DNA from: Piezodorus guildinii
Lineage: Eukaryota > Arthropoda > Insecta > Hemiptera > Pentatomidae
Assembly: GCA_023052935.1 (NCBI GenBank)
Contig: CM041292.1
Span: 200,221,799-200,285,798 of the forward strand
Length of the DNA: 64,000 bases
Direction: 5' to 3'
Notes under the pieces: generated by a model
The model's input: only the letters and a program-made list of their open reading frames with translations
What the model was told of the DNA's origin: nothing
The model's database searches: none
In this document: one piece after another, positions 23,000-34,560 of the stretch
Numbering within the stretch: the stretch's first letter is position 1
Layout: every line of letters starts with the position of its first letter
Translations under genes and position numbers: made by a program

Positions 23000-24312
23000 A
23001 CGGGATAGTAGTGAGTGTGTGTGTGTCTGTGGAAACTCGCGGGCGGAAACGGTAGGACTTACAAAAAGCGCTATGGAACTGAAATTTCATATTTGAGACA
23101 ACTATACCCCGAGACGTTACAAAACCTTTTTCATCAAAATGAGCTTACCAGAAGATCCACTTTATTCCATGCATTTTGCACCCTTTTTCGATTTTCTCAA
23201 AAACGGTTCCAACGATTTTGATTAAACTCGCTATATCGGTGTAAAATTTAATGGGCTTTAATATCATGTTGTTTTCATTCTGATTAAAATGGTCTGACAG
23301 GGCTTAAATGCTGATATATTACATGTTTTTCCTATAAAGTACCTTTAATTTTCTAGATTTTATAAAAATAAATATATTATCTTGTTACCACCGATGAAAA
23401 ACACATAAATATGTAAGTCGAACGAAACTAAAGGAGAAAACTGAAATATATTTTTAATGAAATTTTTTGTTTTCGAACATAAGAAAGTAATATACATGTA
23501 TGATATACCGATGGAAACCTAAAGATTTTAGAAAAAATATTATCTCATACACAAGCTTTTAAAAGTTAATAGGGAGTGATGAAAAGCCGATAAATCTAAC
23601 TGATTATTTTAGATAAAAACATTATAGATTTTTTAATAAAACACGTTTCTATCTCGAATTTTCATCTTGCGCCATGATTCCATCTTGCGCAATGTGAAAC
23701 GTGGCCGCTTACTTTGAAGGGTGAACAACGGCTTAAGATTTTCGAAAATAAGGTATTGCGTAAAATATTTGGTCCGAAGAGAGATGAGGCCACTGGGAAG
23801 TTTAGAAGGTTGCACAACGCGGAATTGCGGAACTTGCATCCTGTGAATATAATTGAGCTGATTGCATCGCGGAGACTCAAATGGGCGAGTAAAGTTGTTG
23901 GGTTCGATAACGAGCGGATTCCGAGAAAGTTGGTATTTGCTGATCCGACTGGTAGGCGTCCGAAAGTTATGCCGAAGCGTAGATGGGAGGATTGCGTTAA
24001 GGCTGATCTCGGGAGCTTGGGCTTGAATGGTGAACATTGGACGAGTCTGTGTAAGCGGAATTTGGTGGTATCGGCATCGAACCTTCGGGTTCGCTAAGCC
24101 TATTATTATTATTATCATGTTTCTATATAAATTCAATTTAATTAATTCCTTAATAGTTTCACGTATTTTTATCTCTAACTGTTTAGAAAATTCTTTCATT
24201 GATTTTCTTTTTAACTAATTATTTAATGGTTTCACTCATATTTGAAAGTTCTCTAATCGATTTTATAAACGGAGGTTAGTGAAAGTCGTGTGTTGCCCGC
24301 ACCAGATTTTTT
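23000..24312 (+). mobile_element. Repeat K interrupted by an RTE insertion
   Basis: K sequence runs from about 23000 (GTGTGTGTGTCTGTGG, GGGCGGAAACGG) to about 23650 and resumes at about 24117 (ATGTTTCTATATAAATTC). It ends GTGAAAGTCGTGTGTTGCCC at about 24283-24312. An RTE fragment lies in between, with a near-repeat CA(C/T)GTTTCTAT at both junctions that looks like a target-site duplication. Confidence 0.7.
23665..24116 (+). pseudogene. RTE-type LINE fragment B (C-terminus and 3' end)
   Basis: The open frame 23714-24097 encodes the RTE C-terminal tail: EQRLKIFENKVLRKIFGPKR, then LIASRRLKWASKVVG, RIPRKLVF, GRRPKVMPKRRWEDCVKADL, ending ASNLRVR. The last codons overlap a hairpin CGAACC-TTCG-GGTTCG (24078-24093), followed by an ATT-repeat tail. 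It is 5'-truncated and inserted in repeat K. Confidence 0.85.
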
Positions 24313-24587
24313 ATTTTTTATTTCATTGACCTTATGATACAAATAAATATACAGAAACAAAAATATTGGATTGGATCAAAATCATTTCCACAATAAATAA
24401 AAGCATAGCTGATGTAATTTCTATGACCACGAGTTTATATGCAAATATATATTTGTCCAGTAACTCTTCATAAAGTGCGTTTGTTTAACAATAGTCTCAG
24501 GTTCAATATTTGGTTTCATAACAATTTCAAGCACTAGGCATGACCATTTGTCTCTTTTAACTAGTTGTCTGTTGGTTTTACTTTTAC

Positions 24588-24692
24588 TTACGTATACAGC
24601 CTAAACGGAAAATATTGTGATCGTGAAATATATGGAATTTGAGTTCTCAATGTTTTATGGCGGTTCTTTGTGTCGAAATGACCAAACCTCGT
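24588..24692 (+). mobile_element. Repeat K 5' fragment
   Basis: Diverged K left end (TTTTACTTACGTATAC, ATTGTGATCGTGAAA), cut off by a SINE 2 at its right. Confidence 0.55.
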
Positions 24693-24895
24693 TGGGATCA
24701 CTTGTAGCTGGGTGGTTAGCATAACAGCCTCCTATGCCAAAGGTCACGGGTTCAAACCCGCAGGTGGTCCTAAGACTTTTTAATGGGAGTAAAAAACCCT
24801 TAGTTATGCCGTCCTTCGGAGAGGACGTTAAAATGTGGCCCTAACTGAGCCTGTGCGATGTCAGGTACTCAAAGATCCCTCTTCATGTATGTTCT
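24693..24895 (+). mobile_element. SINE family 2
   Basis: The head is CTGGGTGGTTAGCATAACAG with B box GGGTTCAAACCC. The body has GCCGTCCTTCGGAGAGGACG and GCGATGTCAGGTACTC. The 3' part is truncated. Confidence 0.8.
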
Positions 24896-25954
24896 CTTCA
24901 GGTAGGTTACTCGTCATGTATTTTATCTTACAGCTTATTTACTAGATGCAAAAACCAATACAGTTGTAAACTTTAATAAAAAATATATTTAAACAAATAA
25001 AAAAAGAATAGTTTATAAATAAATAAAAGTGTCTTGAATGGTATAATATATAACTCATTTTCTTTGGTCAAGTTTCTTCTGTTTTCTTTAAGTTAAAGTT
25101 ACCCTCCATACTATATCGCTTAATACCCTCACGCACTTGATACCACATGACCGCATGGCAGGACGGATATTGAAAACAGCCCAAATTTCGATTTGAAACA
25201 TAAACATACTGCCTCGTTATCTCAAGAAGATAAACATAATTGACATAGAAAGGAATCGACCGCCCAGCCAGATGGCCATCCATATTCCATTAAAATGGTA
25301 GATATGAAACACGGTTGCCACACACTCTTGCCACTTCGTGCTATGTATTGGATAATTTTTTTTCTAATCAAAATTTCAAATGGTTTCCATTCTTTACAAT
25401 CGATTCGCGCTATAAATATCGATAGGGAGCGCTCACGAAGATAATTATAAACTGACATATTGAAAGCAGTGCTATCTATAGGAGTCTCGTCGTACGGACA
25501 AAGAACTGTAAATATCGTCTCGTCTCGTTCCTGATCATTTGGAAGATGTTAAAAATTGATTTTCAGTTTCAGTTTTAGTTGAATCGGTTTTACAGGTTTT
25601 TTCTCATGTTTACACATTACATATAAATTCCTGACACAGGAGTGCATCAGACCTCCACAAAATTGATTTTGATTTCTTAATTACCAAATGAAGATTAAAC
25701 ATAGCAATACTTAGATAAGGCGTTATTAGAATAACTTATATATTCTTAAATCGAATTCATATAAAACGAAGTCCGATTGAAAAGGCTACTAACATAATAG
25801 TGAAGTACAAGCCTAAATAAGTACTCCAAGCTTCATAACGGTACAAAATCTTTTATAGATATAATACAGAAATGTTTCACTTTCAATAATACGGATATCT
25901 TCTAAACTATGAATATTGTTTTTGACAAAACAAAATTATTTTCTGATGTTAACA
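24896..25954. other. No supported gene
   Basis: Two overlapping short - strand frames (25068-25283, 25222-25458) show no recognisable family. Confidence 0.4.
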
Positions 25955-26385
25955 TTTATTCTTCCGATGGTCCTTTACGGATGTGAAACGTGGCCGCTTA
26001 CTTTGAATGATGAACAAGAGCTTGAAGTTCTTAAAAATAAGGTACTGCGTAAAATATTTGGTCCGAAGAGAGTTTAGAGGTTGTACAAAGCGGAATTGCG
26101 AAGCTTGTAACCCTGTGAATATAATTGAGTTGATAGCATCGCGGAGACTCAAATGGGCGAGTAAAGTTGTTGGGCTCGGTAAGAAACGGATTCCGAGAAA
26201 GTTGGTATTCGCTGAACCGACTCGTAGGCGTCCGAAAGGTAGGCCGAAGCGTCGATGGGAGGATTACGTTAAGGCTGATCTCGGGGGCTTAAGATTGAAC
26301 GGTGATCATTGGACGAGTCTGTGTAGGCGGTATTTAGTGATATCGGCATCGAACCTTCGAGTTCGGTAAGCCTATTATAATTAAT
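25955..26385 (+). pseudogene. RTE-type LINE fragment C
   Basis: The open frame 26007-26369 gives the C-terminal tail (LASRR-type IELIASRRLKWASKVVG, then GRRPKGRPKRRWEDYVKADL, ending ASNLRVR). A short internal deletion follows KIFGPKR. The terminal hairpin (26350-26365) has one closing-pair mismatch. The tail is AT-rich. Confidence 0.85.
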
Positions 26386-27942
26386 AATATTTATTCTTTT
26401 AACAAACTCTGAATAACTTATATATGATTTGCTGTATGAATGACTGAATCCCTACAAACTATTCCATGATTAAAAAGATCACAATACCACACACCTTAAA
26501 AATTTCGTTTAAAAAAATGTAACTGAAACCCTTTGAAAACGTTTCTTAGTTGAATCCGAAACTTAACGAAGCATACCGTCGCTTAAGCCGCAACATGACA
26601 CTAAACTTTTACCGAAATTTTATACGTACAGGAGAAAGCTTTGTTTTTTCTACCTTTCATTTTTATAACATATATACTATACATTTTTTTTTCATAATCC
26701 TCCATTTATTGAACACAAAATATACATATAAGAGATATAACAGAAATATATGTCAACAAAGCCAAACCAGGGAAGAAGGCTTAATTGGCACATATTACAG
26801 TAAAAGTATAGACCATAAATATTGAAAGAAAACAAAGTAGGAAATCCCGAGAGAGTTTAATTATATTTTTATGTCAGGTTTAATTTGCAATATAATAATT
26901 TATGAAATTGTTAATGTTATTGAAAGTAACATTAACTGAAAAATTATGCGAAAAATTAGTACACTTAATGTTAAGATAGTGTACGGTTCATTATAATAGT
27001 TCAAAAGAGATTATACGTATTTATTTAAAGCAACAATTATAATAAATATGAAATTCAAGTAAAAAATTTGGAACATTAAATTACAGAAACGATCTTAACG
27101 TGTTACAATTCGGTTAACGACATACTCCAACAGGCGAAGCCACGTTTCTTTTAAAAAAAATATCATGTAAATTGCTACAGTCAGTTACGCTTTTTTGGCT
27201 CCTTTTCACGAGAAAACGTCTGAAACGATTTCGAAATTACTTTTTTCCGTTGTTACGTAAAGACGTAAGAAGGAAACGTTCAGTTCAGTAACATTAAACC
27301 TCTTGCTCGCGATCTTGAGAAATAAAGGTGAAAGCAATAAAATTTAATAATTTTAGTATACATGATAGTTGCAAGTGCACAGCAACAAAAGGTTGAAACA
27401 ATGAATATGTGATAATGAAAAGATAGATTTTAACAGAATTATTATTCATATCTATGAGCCTAATATTAATGATAATATAATAGTAATTGACCTATATTGA
27501 GATACAATATGGAAATAAATATAATATTTGAAAATCTGAAGATGAGGAATAAGGTACCACAAAACGTAATGTAATAATCATGTTTGATATGTTATGATAA
27601 ATAAATATATAAACAAATTAGAAGAGAATGTTCCGATTAATATATTCATAACTTAAATTACTCTTCTATAATAGTAATTGATATAAATTAATTAATTATC
27701 GTGAATAGTTATTACCTAAAAGCAATCATAATAACTAAGGCAATTTTCACAAAAATTACATTTTTTAGCATTACATTTTAACGTCATTTTGTTCCTTAGT
27801 AAATTCACTTTCAGTGGTATGATTGGCATATTGTTAGCTCATTTTAATATCATAAAAATATATAGACTTTTTCAATAATTTTAGAGAAATTAACATCGTT
27901 TACAATCGTTAGTAGATAAGTTTAAGAAAACTTTAGGTTTCA
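26386..27942. other. AT-rich sequence, nothing recognised
   Basis: Only short chance frames, no TIR, SINE or LINE signature. Confidence 0.5.
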
Positions 27943-28235
27943 TATGGGAGCGGCGTGGTCTAGTGGATAGAGCGCTAGTCTGCTGTGCTCCGGGTCTTGG
28001 GTTCGAATCCCGGCTGCGGCGGAATATTATTTATTCTGTTAATTCAGTCGGAAAGCGACCCTAGGGTATGGAGACCCTCCTCGGGCAGACCCAGCCTCTT
28101 TAAAGTGGGTACCCAAATAAATTCGGGGAAAAACCTGTCGGCTGAGTGTGATCAAGGCCTAATCACCTCATTGCACAGCCGATGGCCTGGTAACAGTACG
28201 AATCCTCTATATGTACTGAGCCCAAGACCCTTTAT
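27943..28235 (+). mobile_element. SINE family 1, best-preserved head
   Basis: The head GGCGTGGTCTAGTGGATAGA continues to B box GGGTTCGAATCCCGG. The body GGAATATTATTTATTC and the 3' end (GTACGAATCCTCTATATGTA, CTGAGCCCAAGACC) are complete. A T-rich run follows. Confidence 0.88.
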
Positions 28236-28897
28236 TTATTTTTTTTTTTTAGTTTTCACATTTAGTGATTTTTTGATTTTTTTTTTTTTAAATCACTAAT
28301 CTATGCCGGGTTTACGTAGGAATTTTGATAACAAGGATTGATACAAAACGAATTTTATGATTCAGTGGCGGTCCAAAACTCAATTTAGTGCAAATAGGTC
28401 TGAGATTATAGCCATGTAAATGAGACTTTCGCAATAAAGCTTGGAGCTTTTATCTAGTTTGTGTTTAAGTATCAGAAAACGGTGATAAATTATTTTTGAA
28501 TCTGTTATATCAGAAAATATAGTCTAATCAGTAATAATTTTGGTCCACGAAAGTTAGAGATAATCTAGTTATTATCAGAAACCTCAACCTTAAAAATGAT
28601 GGTTATTTTCAGAGCTTTCTATGTAACATAAATGAGCCGTAGATAAAGCGACTGTGATGAGGAAGTATGAGCCAGGTTAGGGAGATAAGATAGCGGTGAA
28701 AATTGTCTACATGAAGCAATCCATTTCATACTCTTACCTACTTGCACTTGAAGTGTGAAAGCCATAGCACGCTGACTGCTGTTTTTTATCTGACAGTCTT
28801 GGATCTTGTGTTCGATCCTGGTTGAGTTCCTGGTCGCGGAATGCATGGAATTATATTCACTTTTAATATCTTGCTTTTATTGTAATTTCATTATTTT
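28236..28897. other. No supported gene
   Basis: AT-rich. It carries ATTCACTTTTAAT at 28855-28867, a 13-mer that recurs at both sides of the next RTE. Confidence 0.5.
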
Positions 28898-29746
28898 ATT
28901 CACTTTTAATTAAATATGGGTGACAGGATTCCGGTTTTGGGGTATGCCGATGATTTGGTACTGCTAGGAGAAGACACGGAAACCATACTACTAAATAAAA
29001 GTGTGTTAATAAAAACAGGTAAAGAAATTAGGAAAGGACTCGAATTAAATACCGATAAGACGGAATATATGATTAGTAGCAGAAACGGTGGCGATCTTGG
29101 TGATATTGATATATCAGGGCATACTTTTGAACACGTAGAGAAATTCAAGTATTTAGGTTCAATGATAACAAGAAAAAATGAAATGCAGGAAGAAATAAAG
29201 TCCCGGTTAAAGGTGGGAAATGCGTGTTATTATTCAGTTGCTAAGTTACTTAGCTCACGGCTTCTATCTAAAAACTTTAAGATTAGAATTTAAAAAACTA
29301 TTACTCTTCCAACGGTTCTTTACGGATGTGAATCGTGGCCGCTTACTTTGAAGGATGAACAACGCCTAAAGGTTATCGAAAATAAGGTACTGCGTAAAAT
29401 ATTTGGTACGAAGAGAGATGAGGGCACTGGGGAGTTTAGAAGGTTGCACTACGCGGAATTGCGGAACTTGTATCCTGTGAATATAATTGAGTTGATAGCA
29501 TCGCGGAGACTCAAATGGGCGCGTAAAGTTGTTGGGTGAGGAACGGATTCCGAGAAAGTTGATATTTGCTGATCCGACTGGTAGGCGTCCGAAAGGTAGG
29601 CCGAAGCGGGAGGATTGCGTTAAGGCTGTTCTTGGGGGCTTGGGCTTGAACGGAGAACATTAGAGGAGTCTGTGTAGACGGAATATGGTGGTATCGGCAT
29701 CGAACCTTCGGGTTCGGTAAGCCTATTATTATTATTCACTTTTAAT
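28898..29746 (+). pseudogene. RTE-type LINE fragment D with 13-bp target duplication
   Basis: Perfect direct repeats ATTCACTTTTAAT (28898-28910, 29734-29746) bound a 5'-truncated RTE. The frame 28916-29293 starts inside the RT with the catalytic box intact as YADD (LGYADDLVLLGED) and continues LNTDKTEYMISSRNGGDLGD, FKYLGSMIT and LLSSRLLSKN. After a stop and frameshifts, ENKVLRKIFGTKRDEGTGEF and the C-terminal tail follow. The end has hairpin CGAACC-TTCG-GGTTCG (29701-29716) and an ATT tail. Dead through stops, but the most complete 3' half in the window. Confidence 0.88.
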
Positions 29747-29830
29747 GCGGAATTGCGGAGCTTGTACCCTGTAAATATAATTGAGTTGATAGCATTGCGA
29801 AGGCTCAAATGGGCGCGTTGGGGCCAGCGG
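29747..29830 (+). pseudogene. Short RTE fragment abutting copy D
   Basis: Sequence matching the GCGGAATTGCGGAGC ... IELIA codons of the RTE C-terminus lies directly after the right target duplication of copy D, so two insertions meet here. Confidence 0.65.
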
Positions 29831-30027
29831 GGTCGTCCTAGGGATTTCCTTACGCTACGCCTGGTAGTTAACCTGATTCAAGGATTTGTTTCTTGATATT
29901 AATTTATATAGAGCCGAATAGATAAGTTGATGATTGCAGAAATAAATAAATGAGTAATTTATAAAATGCTTTATAGGTAAATCTGGTACAAAGTATAAGG
30001 TAAAACTAAGTAGGTAATAACAAACAC

Positions 30028-30320
30028 AATAGGGATCACTTGTTACTGGGTGGCTAGCATAACAGCCTCCTATGCCAAAGGTCACGGGTTCAAATCCGCA
30101 GGTGGTCCTAGGATTTTTTAATGGGAGTAAAAAATCCTTAGTTATGCCGTCCTTCGGAAGGGACGTTAAAAGGTAGTCCCGAGCCTGTGCGATGTCAGGT
30201 ACTCGTTAAAGATCCCTATCCTAATAAAACCTGGATAGGCAAAATTTAGGACTCCCATTGTAGCATCGTCCGATTAGCCATAGTAGCATAAAGTGACGTT
30301 AAATAAATAAATAAAAATAA
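30028..30320 (+). mobile_element. SINE family 2, complete 3' end
   Basis: The head GTTACTGGGTGGCTAGCATA has B box GGTTCAAATCC. The body is followed by GATTAGCCATAGTAGCATAA and AGTGACGTTAAATAAATAAA. The (TAAA)n tail defines the family's 3' end. Confidence 0.85.
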
Positions 30321-30496
30321 ACAAACACAATAAGATAATATACACACACTTTTTAACGCACTCCGTTTCAACTGTTATAAAAAACCATATATTTTTCTCT
30401 TATAAGCATAATCAATGAATACTTGATAAAAGTATTTGTTCAAAGTTTGTGAGGAATTCATAATAAATAAATATACTGGTATAAGTGGCCATAACA

Positions 30497-30715
30497 GGGC
30501 GAGTAAAGTTTTTGGGCTCGGTGAGGAACGACTTCCGAGAAAGTTGGTACTGGCTGAACCGACTGGTAGGCGCACGAAAGGTAGGCCGAAGTGTCGATGG
30601 GAGGATTGCGTTTTGGCTGATCTCGGGAGCTTGGGCTTGAACGGTGATCATTAGGCGGGTCTGTTTAGACAGTATTATTTTACTTCGGGTTCGGTAGACT
30701 GTTATTATTATTTAA
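30497..30715 (+). pseudogene. RTE-type LINE fragment E
   Basis: Short C-terminal piece (SKVFGLGEERLPRKLVLAEP, GRRTKGRPKCRWEDCV). The 3' end is damaged: only the right arm of the terminal hairpin remains (TTCGGGTTCGG near 30685) before an ATT-rich tail. Confidence 0.75.
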
Positions 30716-30771
30716 TATCTTGCTGAATATTAAATTGATATAAAGTTTGTTTCTTCTATAAAGTTTTTTTT

Positions 30772-30965
30772 TTTTATATAACACCGCTTCTTGCTGGTAT
30801 GGCTAATCTAGCTATCTGCAGGGTAGGGAACTTTAACTAGCACCTGGCACAGGCTCGGTATCACCATTTTACGTCCACTCCGACAAGGATGGCTTACGTA
30901 AGGGCATTTTACTTCCTTTAAATAATGCTGACCATCTGGCGTGTTTGAATCCGCGTCCTTGGGGA
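30772..30965 (-). mobile_element. SINE related to family 2
   Basis: On the - strand there is a B-box-like GGATTCAAACACGCC. Next come GCCATCCTTGTCGGAGTGGA, CCGAGCCTGTGCCAGGTGC and GATTAGCCATACC, which align in order with family 2 landmarks. The T run at the left is its tail. Confidence 0.6.
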
Positions 30966-31219
30966 TTAATTTTTTGTTTAACGCTTATTCAACGGTTTTA
31001 TCCTTTTTAAGCTTAACAGTAGGATGGCAATCAGCCTTAAAAAAAAAATTAAATTTGTTTATGGAAAGAAGACTTTCAGAACTGTATTGAATATATGTTA
31101 ACTTTAATGCTACATGATTTGATACTGTTTTCGTTTCTGGTGTTGTTATCTACGAACACGCTAGCCCCGATTATGACTCAGAAGTTCCGGGCGAAAGGTT
31201 GGGAAAAGGTTATAAAACT

Positions 31220-31330
31220 TGACTTATTGAGATATCTTCTTGGAGTCGTCCTGATGAAGGTCCACAATGTATGGCGAAACGTCGGCAATACTCAAACTTA
31301 TTGACTCAACTCCCTTCAATACTTAGTATA
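31220..31330 (+). ncRNA. Hammerhead-ribozyme-like motif of a Penelope-like terminus
   Basis: CTGATGA (31251-31257), GAAAC (31276-31280) and GTC (31281-31283) are in order and spacing close to a minimal type I hammerhead. Stem I can pair GTC (31248-31250) with GGC (31284-31286), with one wobble, and then GAGT (31243-31246) with ACTC (31290-31293) across an internal loop. Stem II is weak: there is an extra nucleotide after CTGATGA, and only CCA/TGG pairs, further out in the loop. Activity is therefore uncertain. The motif set matches Penelope-type termini. Confidence 0.5.
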
Positions 31331-32869
31331 GCTGTAAATCTCAGCCGCGTCACTGGTGTGAGCCAGTGGAGGCTGAGTTAGAGACAACATACTATTCCGT
31401 TACAATTTATACATTATATCCGTTACATTTATAGCGACCAGTTTTGGACAAAACTAATTTTAATAACCGACCCACCCATTAGTCTATAATATCCACCTGC
31501 TCATATTCAAAGCCTTCATGATGCTAATAAATTTATCCTCATATAACAGTTTGAGGTGCTTGCAGTTTTTCTTGAATTACCTGAAGTACTTTCAAATTCA
31601 CAGGTTTATTTAAAAATACCTATTAAATATTCATAAATTATAACATTTGATCAAAAGATATCATAAGGTGGAATTGTAAAAATACTAGGAGGTAAAAAAT
31701 CCGATACAAATCTTGCCATATATATTTCCCGGGTACTTTCTTAGCTTCAAAATCATTAGTGGCGAAAATCATTTATCAGTCCGGTTCTGCTCCACTGTGT
31801 TTCAAGAGTGCATATATTTATTTTATGTTTTTTTGTTTGTTTCTTTTATATATTTATGAGATTCTGAACCCTGCTGAGTAACGAGATGTGTGGCTTTCGG
31901 ATGAATAATAAAAGTTATGAAGTTATCTCCATTTCTTACTTCCCCTGATTAACCACAGATGATATTGTTGACGAATTCATATGACTGTAGGTTCTGTGGT
32001 TTTATGAAACCTTCAAGATTAACCAAACTATTTTTACTATTTGGTAGCAATTTATACAAAGGAAGTGATAAATAAAATAAAATGGATTTTCGTATCTTTA
32101 ATATCCCGAAACGAAAATTCTTTAATAATGGTAATTGCCGCTTTGAGGTTTCGCGAACAAAAGGTTGCGGTCTGCGATCAAGTCTGCGGTATCTCCTGAA
32201 AAAAAAAATCTATTTTATATATCAGATTTTTTTTTTTTATCACGAACTATGTTTATTATGTTTAGAAGAGTATTATTTTAAACAAAATACTTTCATATTT
32301 TTTGCACGTTAATTTGTCAGTTATAAAAAATCCCCCCCAACAATGCGAAATCCAACCTGATCAAGGAATTCACTGATACTGCTGTCCGTATTGTATCAGT
32401 CAGAATGAATTTTTTCTGATGCTTTACATAATCTTAGGTTCTATTTATTTTTAATATACCAAAGTAATTGTAGATTTCAGTTATAAAGCTTGGATCTCGT
32501 GCTCGTATCCGTAAATGGAACAGATCAAATTACACCAGTGCGCTTTTTCAGTCATAGTAAAAATGATTTGCCTCTAGATCAAACTTTTTGAAAATTTAAA
32601 AGCTGTTTTTAGTTTAATTAGCTGCTAAATTAATATTGAATTTCAGTTATCCCTTCAACAGCATAAAATCTCTTGAGAAATTGGAGATTCACATTCATTA
32701 TTTGCGAAATTTAATTTAATCTATCATCAATAATTTTAATAATCAAGTTCATTTCGCATACAATTCTAGTTTCCGAAATCCTTCGAAAAATGCTCATTTC
32801 CCCTTTCTTTTGGTTTATTTTCTATAATGAACCTTTGTTATTGACCATAAAAAAAAAATAAATAAAAAA
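31331..32869. other. No supported gene
   Basis: AT-rich. A short + frame at 32082-32312 has no recognisable domain. Confidence 0.5.
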
Positions 32870-33071
32870 AATATCCTTCCTCCTTCTCAAAATTTGAGTG
32901 TTTGCGTTTAAAGATCTGTAGAATCCGATAACGAATAAAAAAAAAAAAAAGTTTTCAATTATTTTTTCGTTTTGTAGAAAATAAAAATATAGAAATTTTA
33001 TTTTTTTTCCATGAATAGATGGCATTGGCATACACCATACAGCCATTTTATATTGAAAACGGTTTAGAGAT

Positions 33072-33074
33072 AGC

Positions 33075-33138
<64 letters not shown>

Positions 33139-34426
33139 AAAAATTAATTATACCACTACAACCCATAAAGAGTTTTGGGCTCAGTACATGTAGAGATTCG
33201 TACTTGTTTGTTTGTTTAGGTTTTAAGGCGTAAAACCCTAAGGTCATCAACGCCTAGACACTATATGCATATTCAACCTTTATAAAAAAGAACTATTAGG
33301 TAATGGGTGATTGAGAGAAAGAAAGAAAAGAAATAAAATAAAATAAATAAAGAAAAAAAATAAATATTTTTATGTAAACAATAGTTTAAAAAGCTAATAC
33401 TAGTAATGCTAACTGACTAGGAATGGTCTTTATAATTTCGATAATAATAACTGCTCCTTAAGAAAATCAAAAACTAATTCAATGGTTTTCTCTCTATCAC
33501 CCAGCACCGCTGAAATATTCGATATGTACTGAAGTTGTTTGTTTGTTTAGGTTTTAAGGCGTAAAACCCTAAGGTCATCAACGCCTAGACACTATATGCA
33601 TATTCAACTTTTATAAGAAAGAACTATTAGGTAATGGGTGATTGAGAGAAAGAAAGAAAATAAAATAAATAAAAAAAATAATAAAAAAAATAAAATAAAG
33701 AAAGAAAAAAAATATTTTTATGTAAACTATAGTTTAAAAAGCTAATACTAGTAATGCTAACTGACTAGGAATGGTCTTTATAATTTCGATAATAATGACT
33801 GCTCCTTAAAAAAATCAAAAACTAATTCAATGGTTTTCTCTCTATCACCCAGCACCGCTGAAATATTCGGGCTTAGTCCAATTTTATTCAGGTGTGATGA
33901 ATAATAAGGGCATTCTTGAAAAATATGCCGAATGGTAAGGGTTCCATCACTGTGCTGGCATCGGGGCACCGGCTGCCTAGCAAAAAGATAAGAGTGCGTC
34001 AGCCGCGAGTGTCCTATCCTTAGCCGGGTCAACGCGACCTCCTCCCTCCGGCTGCTACGGCTAGATGTAGACCAGGGTTTCACTGTTTGTTTTATATGCT
34101 TCAGTTTGCTTACCTGGCTATCGTCCCACATTTTCTGCCATCGGTAGAAGAGATTCGTACTGTATCTAGGCCAACGGCCGTGCAATGACGTGATTCGGCC
34201 AAGGTCACGCTCAGCCGCCACCCTTTTTGGGGTACCCACTTTATAGAGGCTGGGTGTGCCCCAGGAGGGTCTCCATGTCGCAGGATCGCCCCCCGACTGA
34301 AATAACAGAATAAATAATATTCCGCCACAGCCGGGATTCGAACCCAGGACCCGGAGCACAGTAGACTAGCGCTCTATCCACTAGACCACGCCGCTCCCCC
34401 TTAATTTAAATAGCAGATATATATCG
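33072..34426 (-). mobile_element. SINE family 1 split by an I-like LINE
   Basis: The 3' part is 33142-33204 and the 5' part with tRNA-like head is 34149-34399 (- strand). The sequence TAGCAGATATATAT occurs at 33071-33084 and 34411-34424, consistent with the SINE's target duplication in repeat Z. The left copy has since expanded into the long TA array. Confidence 0.8.
33192..34161 (-). mobile_element. 5'-truncated I-like LINE with duplicated 3' end
   Basis: The insert is 33205-34148, between perfect 13-bp duplications AGAGATTCGTACT (33192-33204, 34149-34161). On the - strand the frame ending near 33778 encodes a LINE C-terminus: LTRLRIGHSRLTHSYLFARQ, a CxxC-type PRCQHSDGTLTIRHIFQECP zinc knuckle, and a DREKTIELVFDFFK end. 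The 3' UTR ends GGTTTTACGCCTTAAAACCT plus AAACAAACAAAC. That 3' UTR and the last codons occur twice in tandem (33536-33890 and 33205-33520), inside one pair of duplications. The exact clade is uncertain. Confidence 0.75.
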
Positions 34427-34560
34427 TTTTGAAATTAGCAGTGGTAATTGGCCATTTTTCTTTTGATTTATGTATTGCTTTTCATACTAGTCCATTGCCT
34501 TTTAACAGTTATACCCTAATATAGTTGTTTGAAAATAATAAACCATCGTGAAATCTTTTC

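Larger units (their letters stand above)
32870..34560. mobile_element. Repeat Z, copy 2, host of a nested insertion stack
   Basis: Left part (32880-32960, GATAACGAATAAAAAAAAAA) and right part (34440-34555, GCTTTTCATACTAGT, TATACCCTAATATAG) match copy 1 at 9.5 and 10.7 kb. The middle is occupied by a (TA)n array (33079-33131) and a SINE 1 that itself holds an I-like LINE. Confidence 0.6.

Noticed and set aside
31095..31304. 69-codon open frame as a gene
   Set aside because: It overlaps the Penelope-like hammerhead motif and has no recognisable domain.
32822..33250. Open frame with a YIYIYI repeat
   Set aside because: It translates a TA microsatellite plus SINE and repeat Z pieces.
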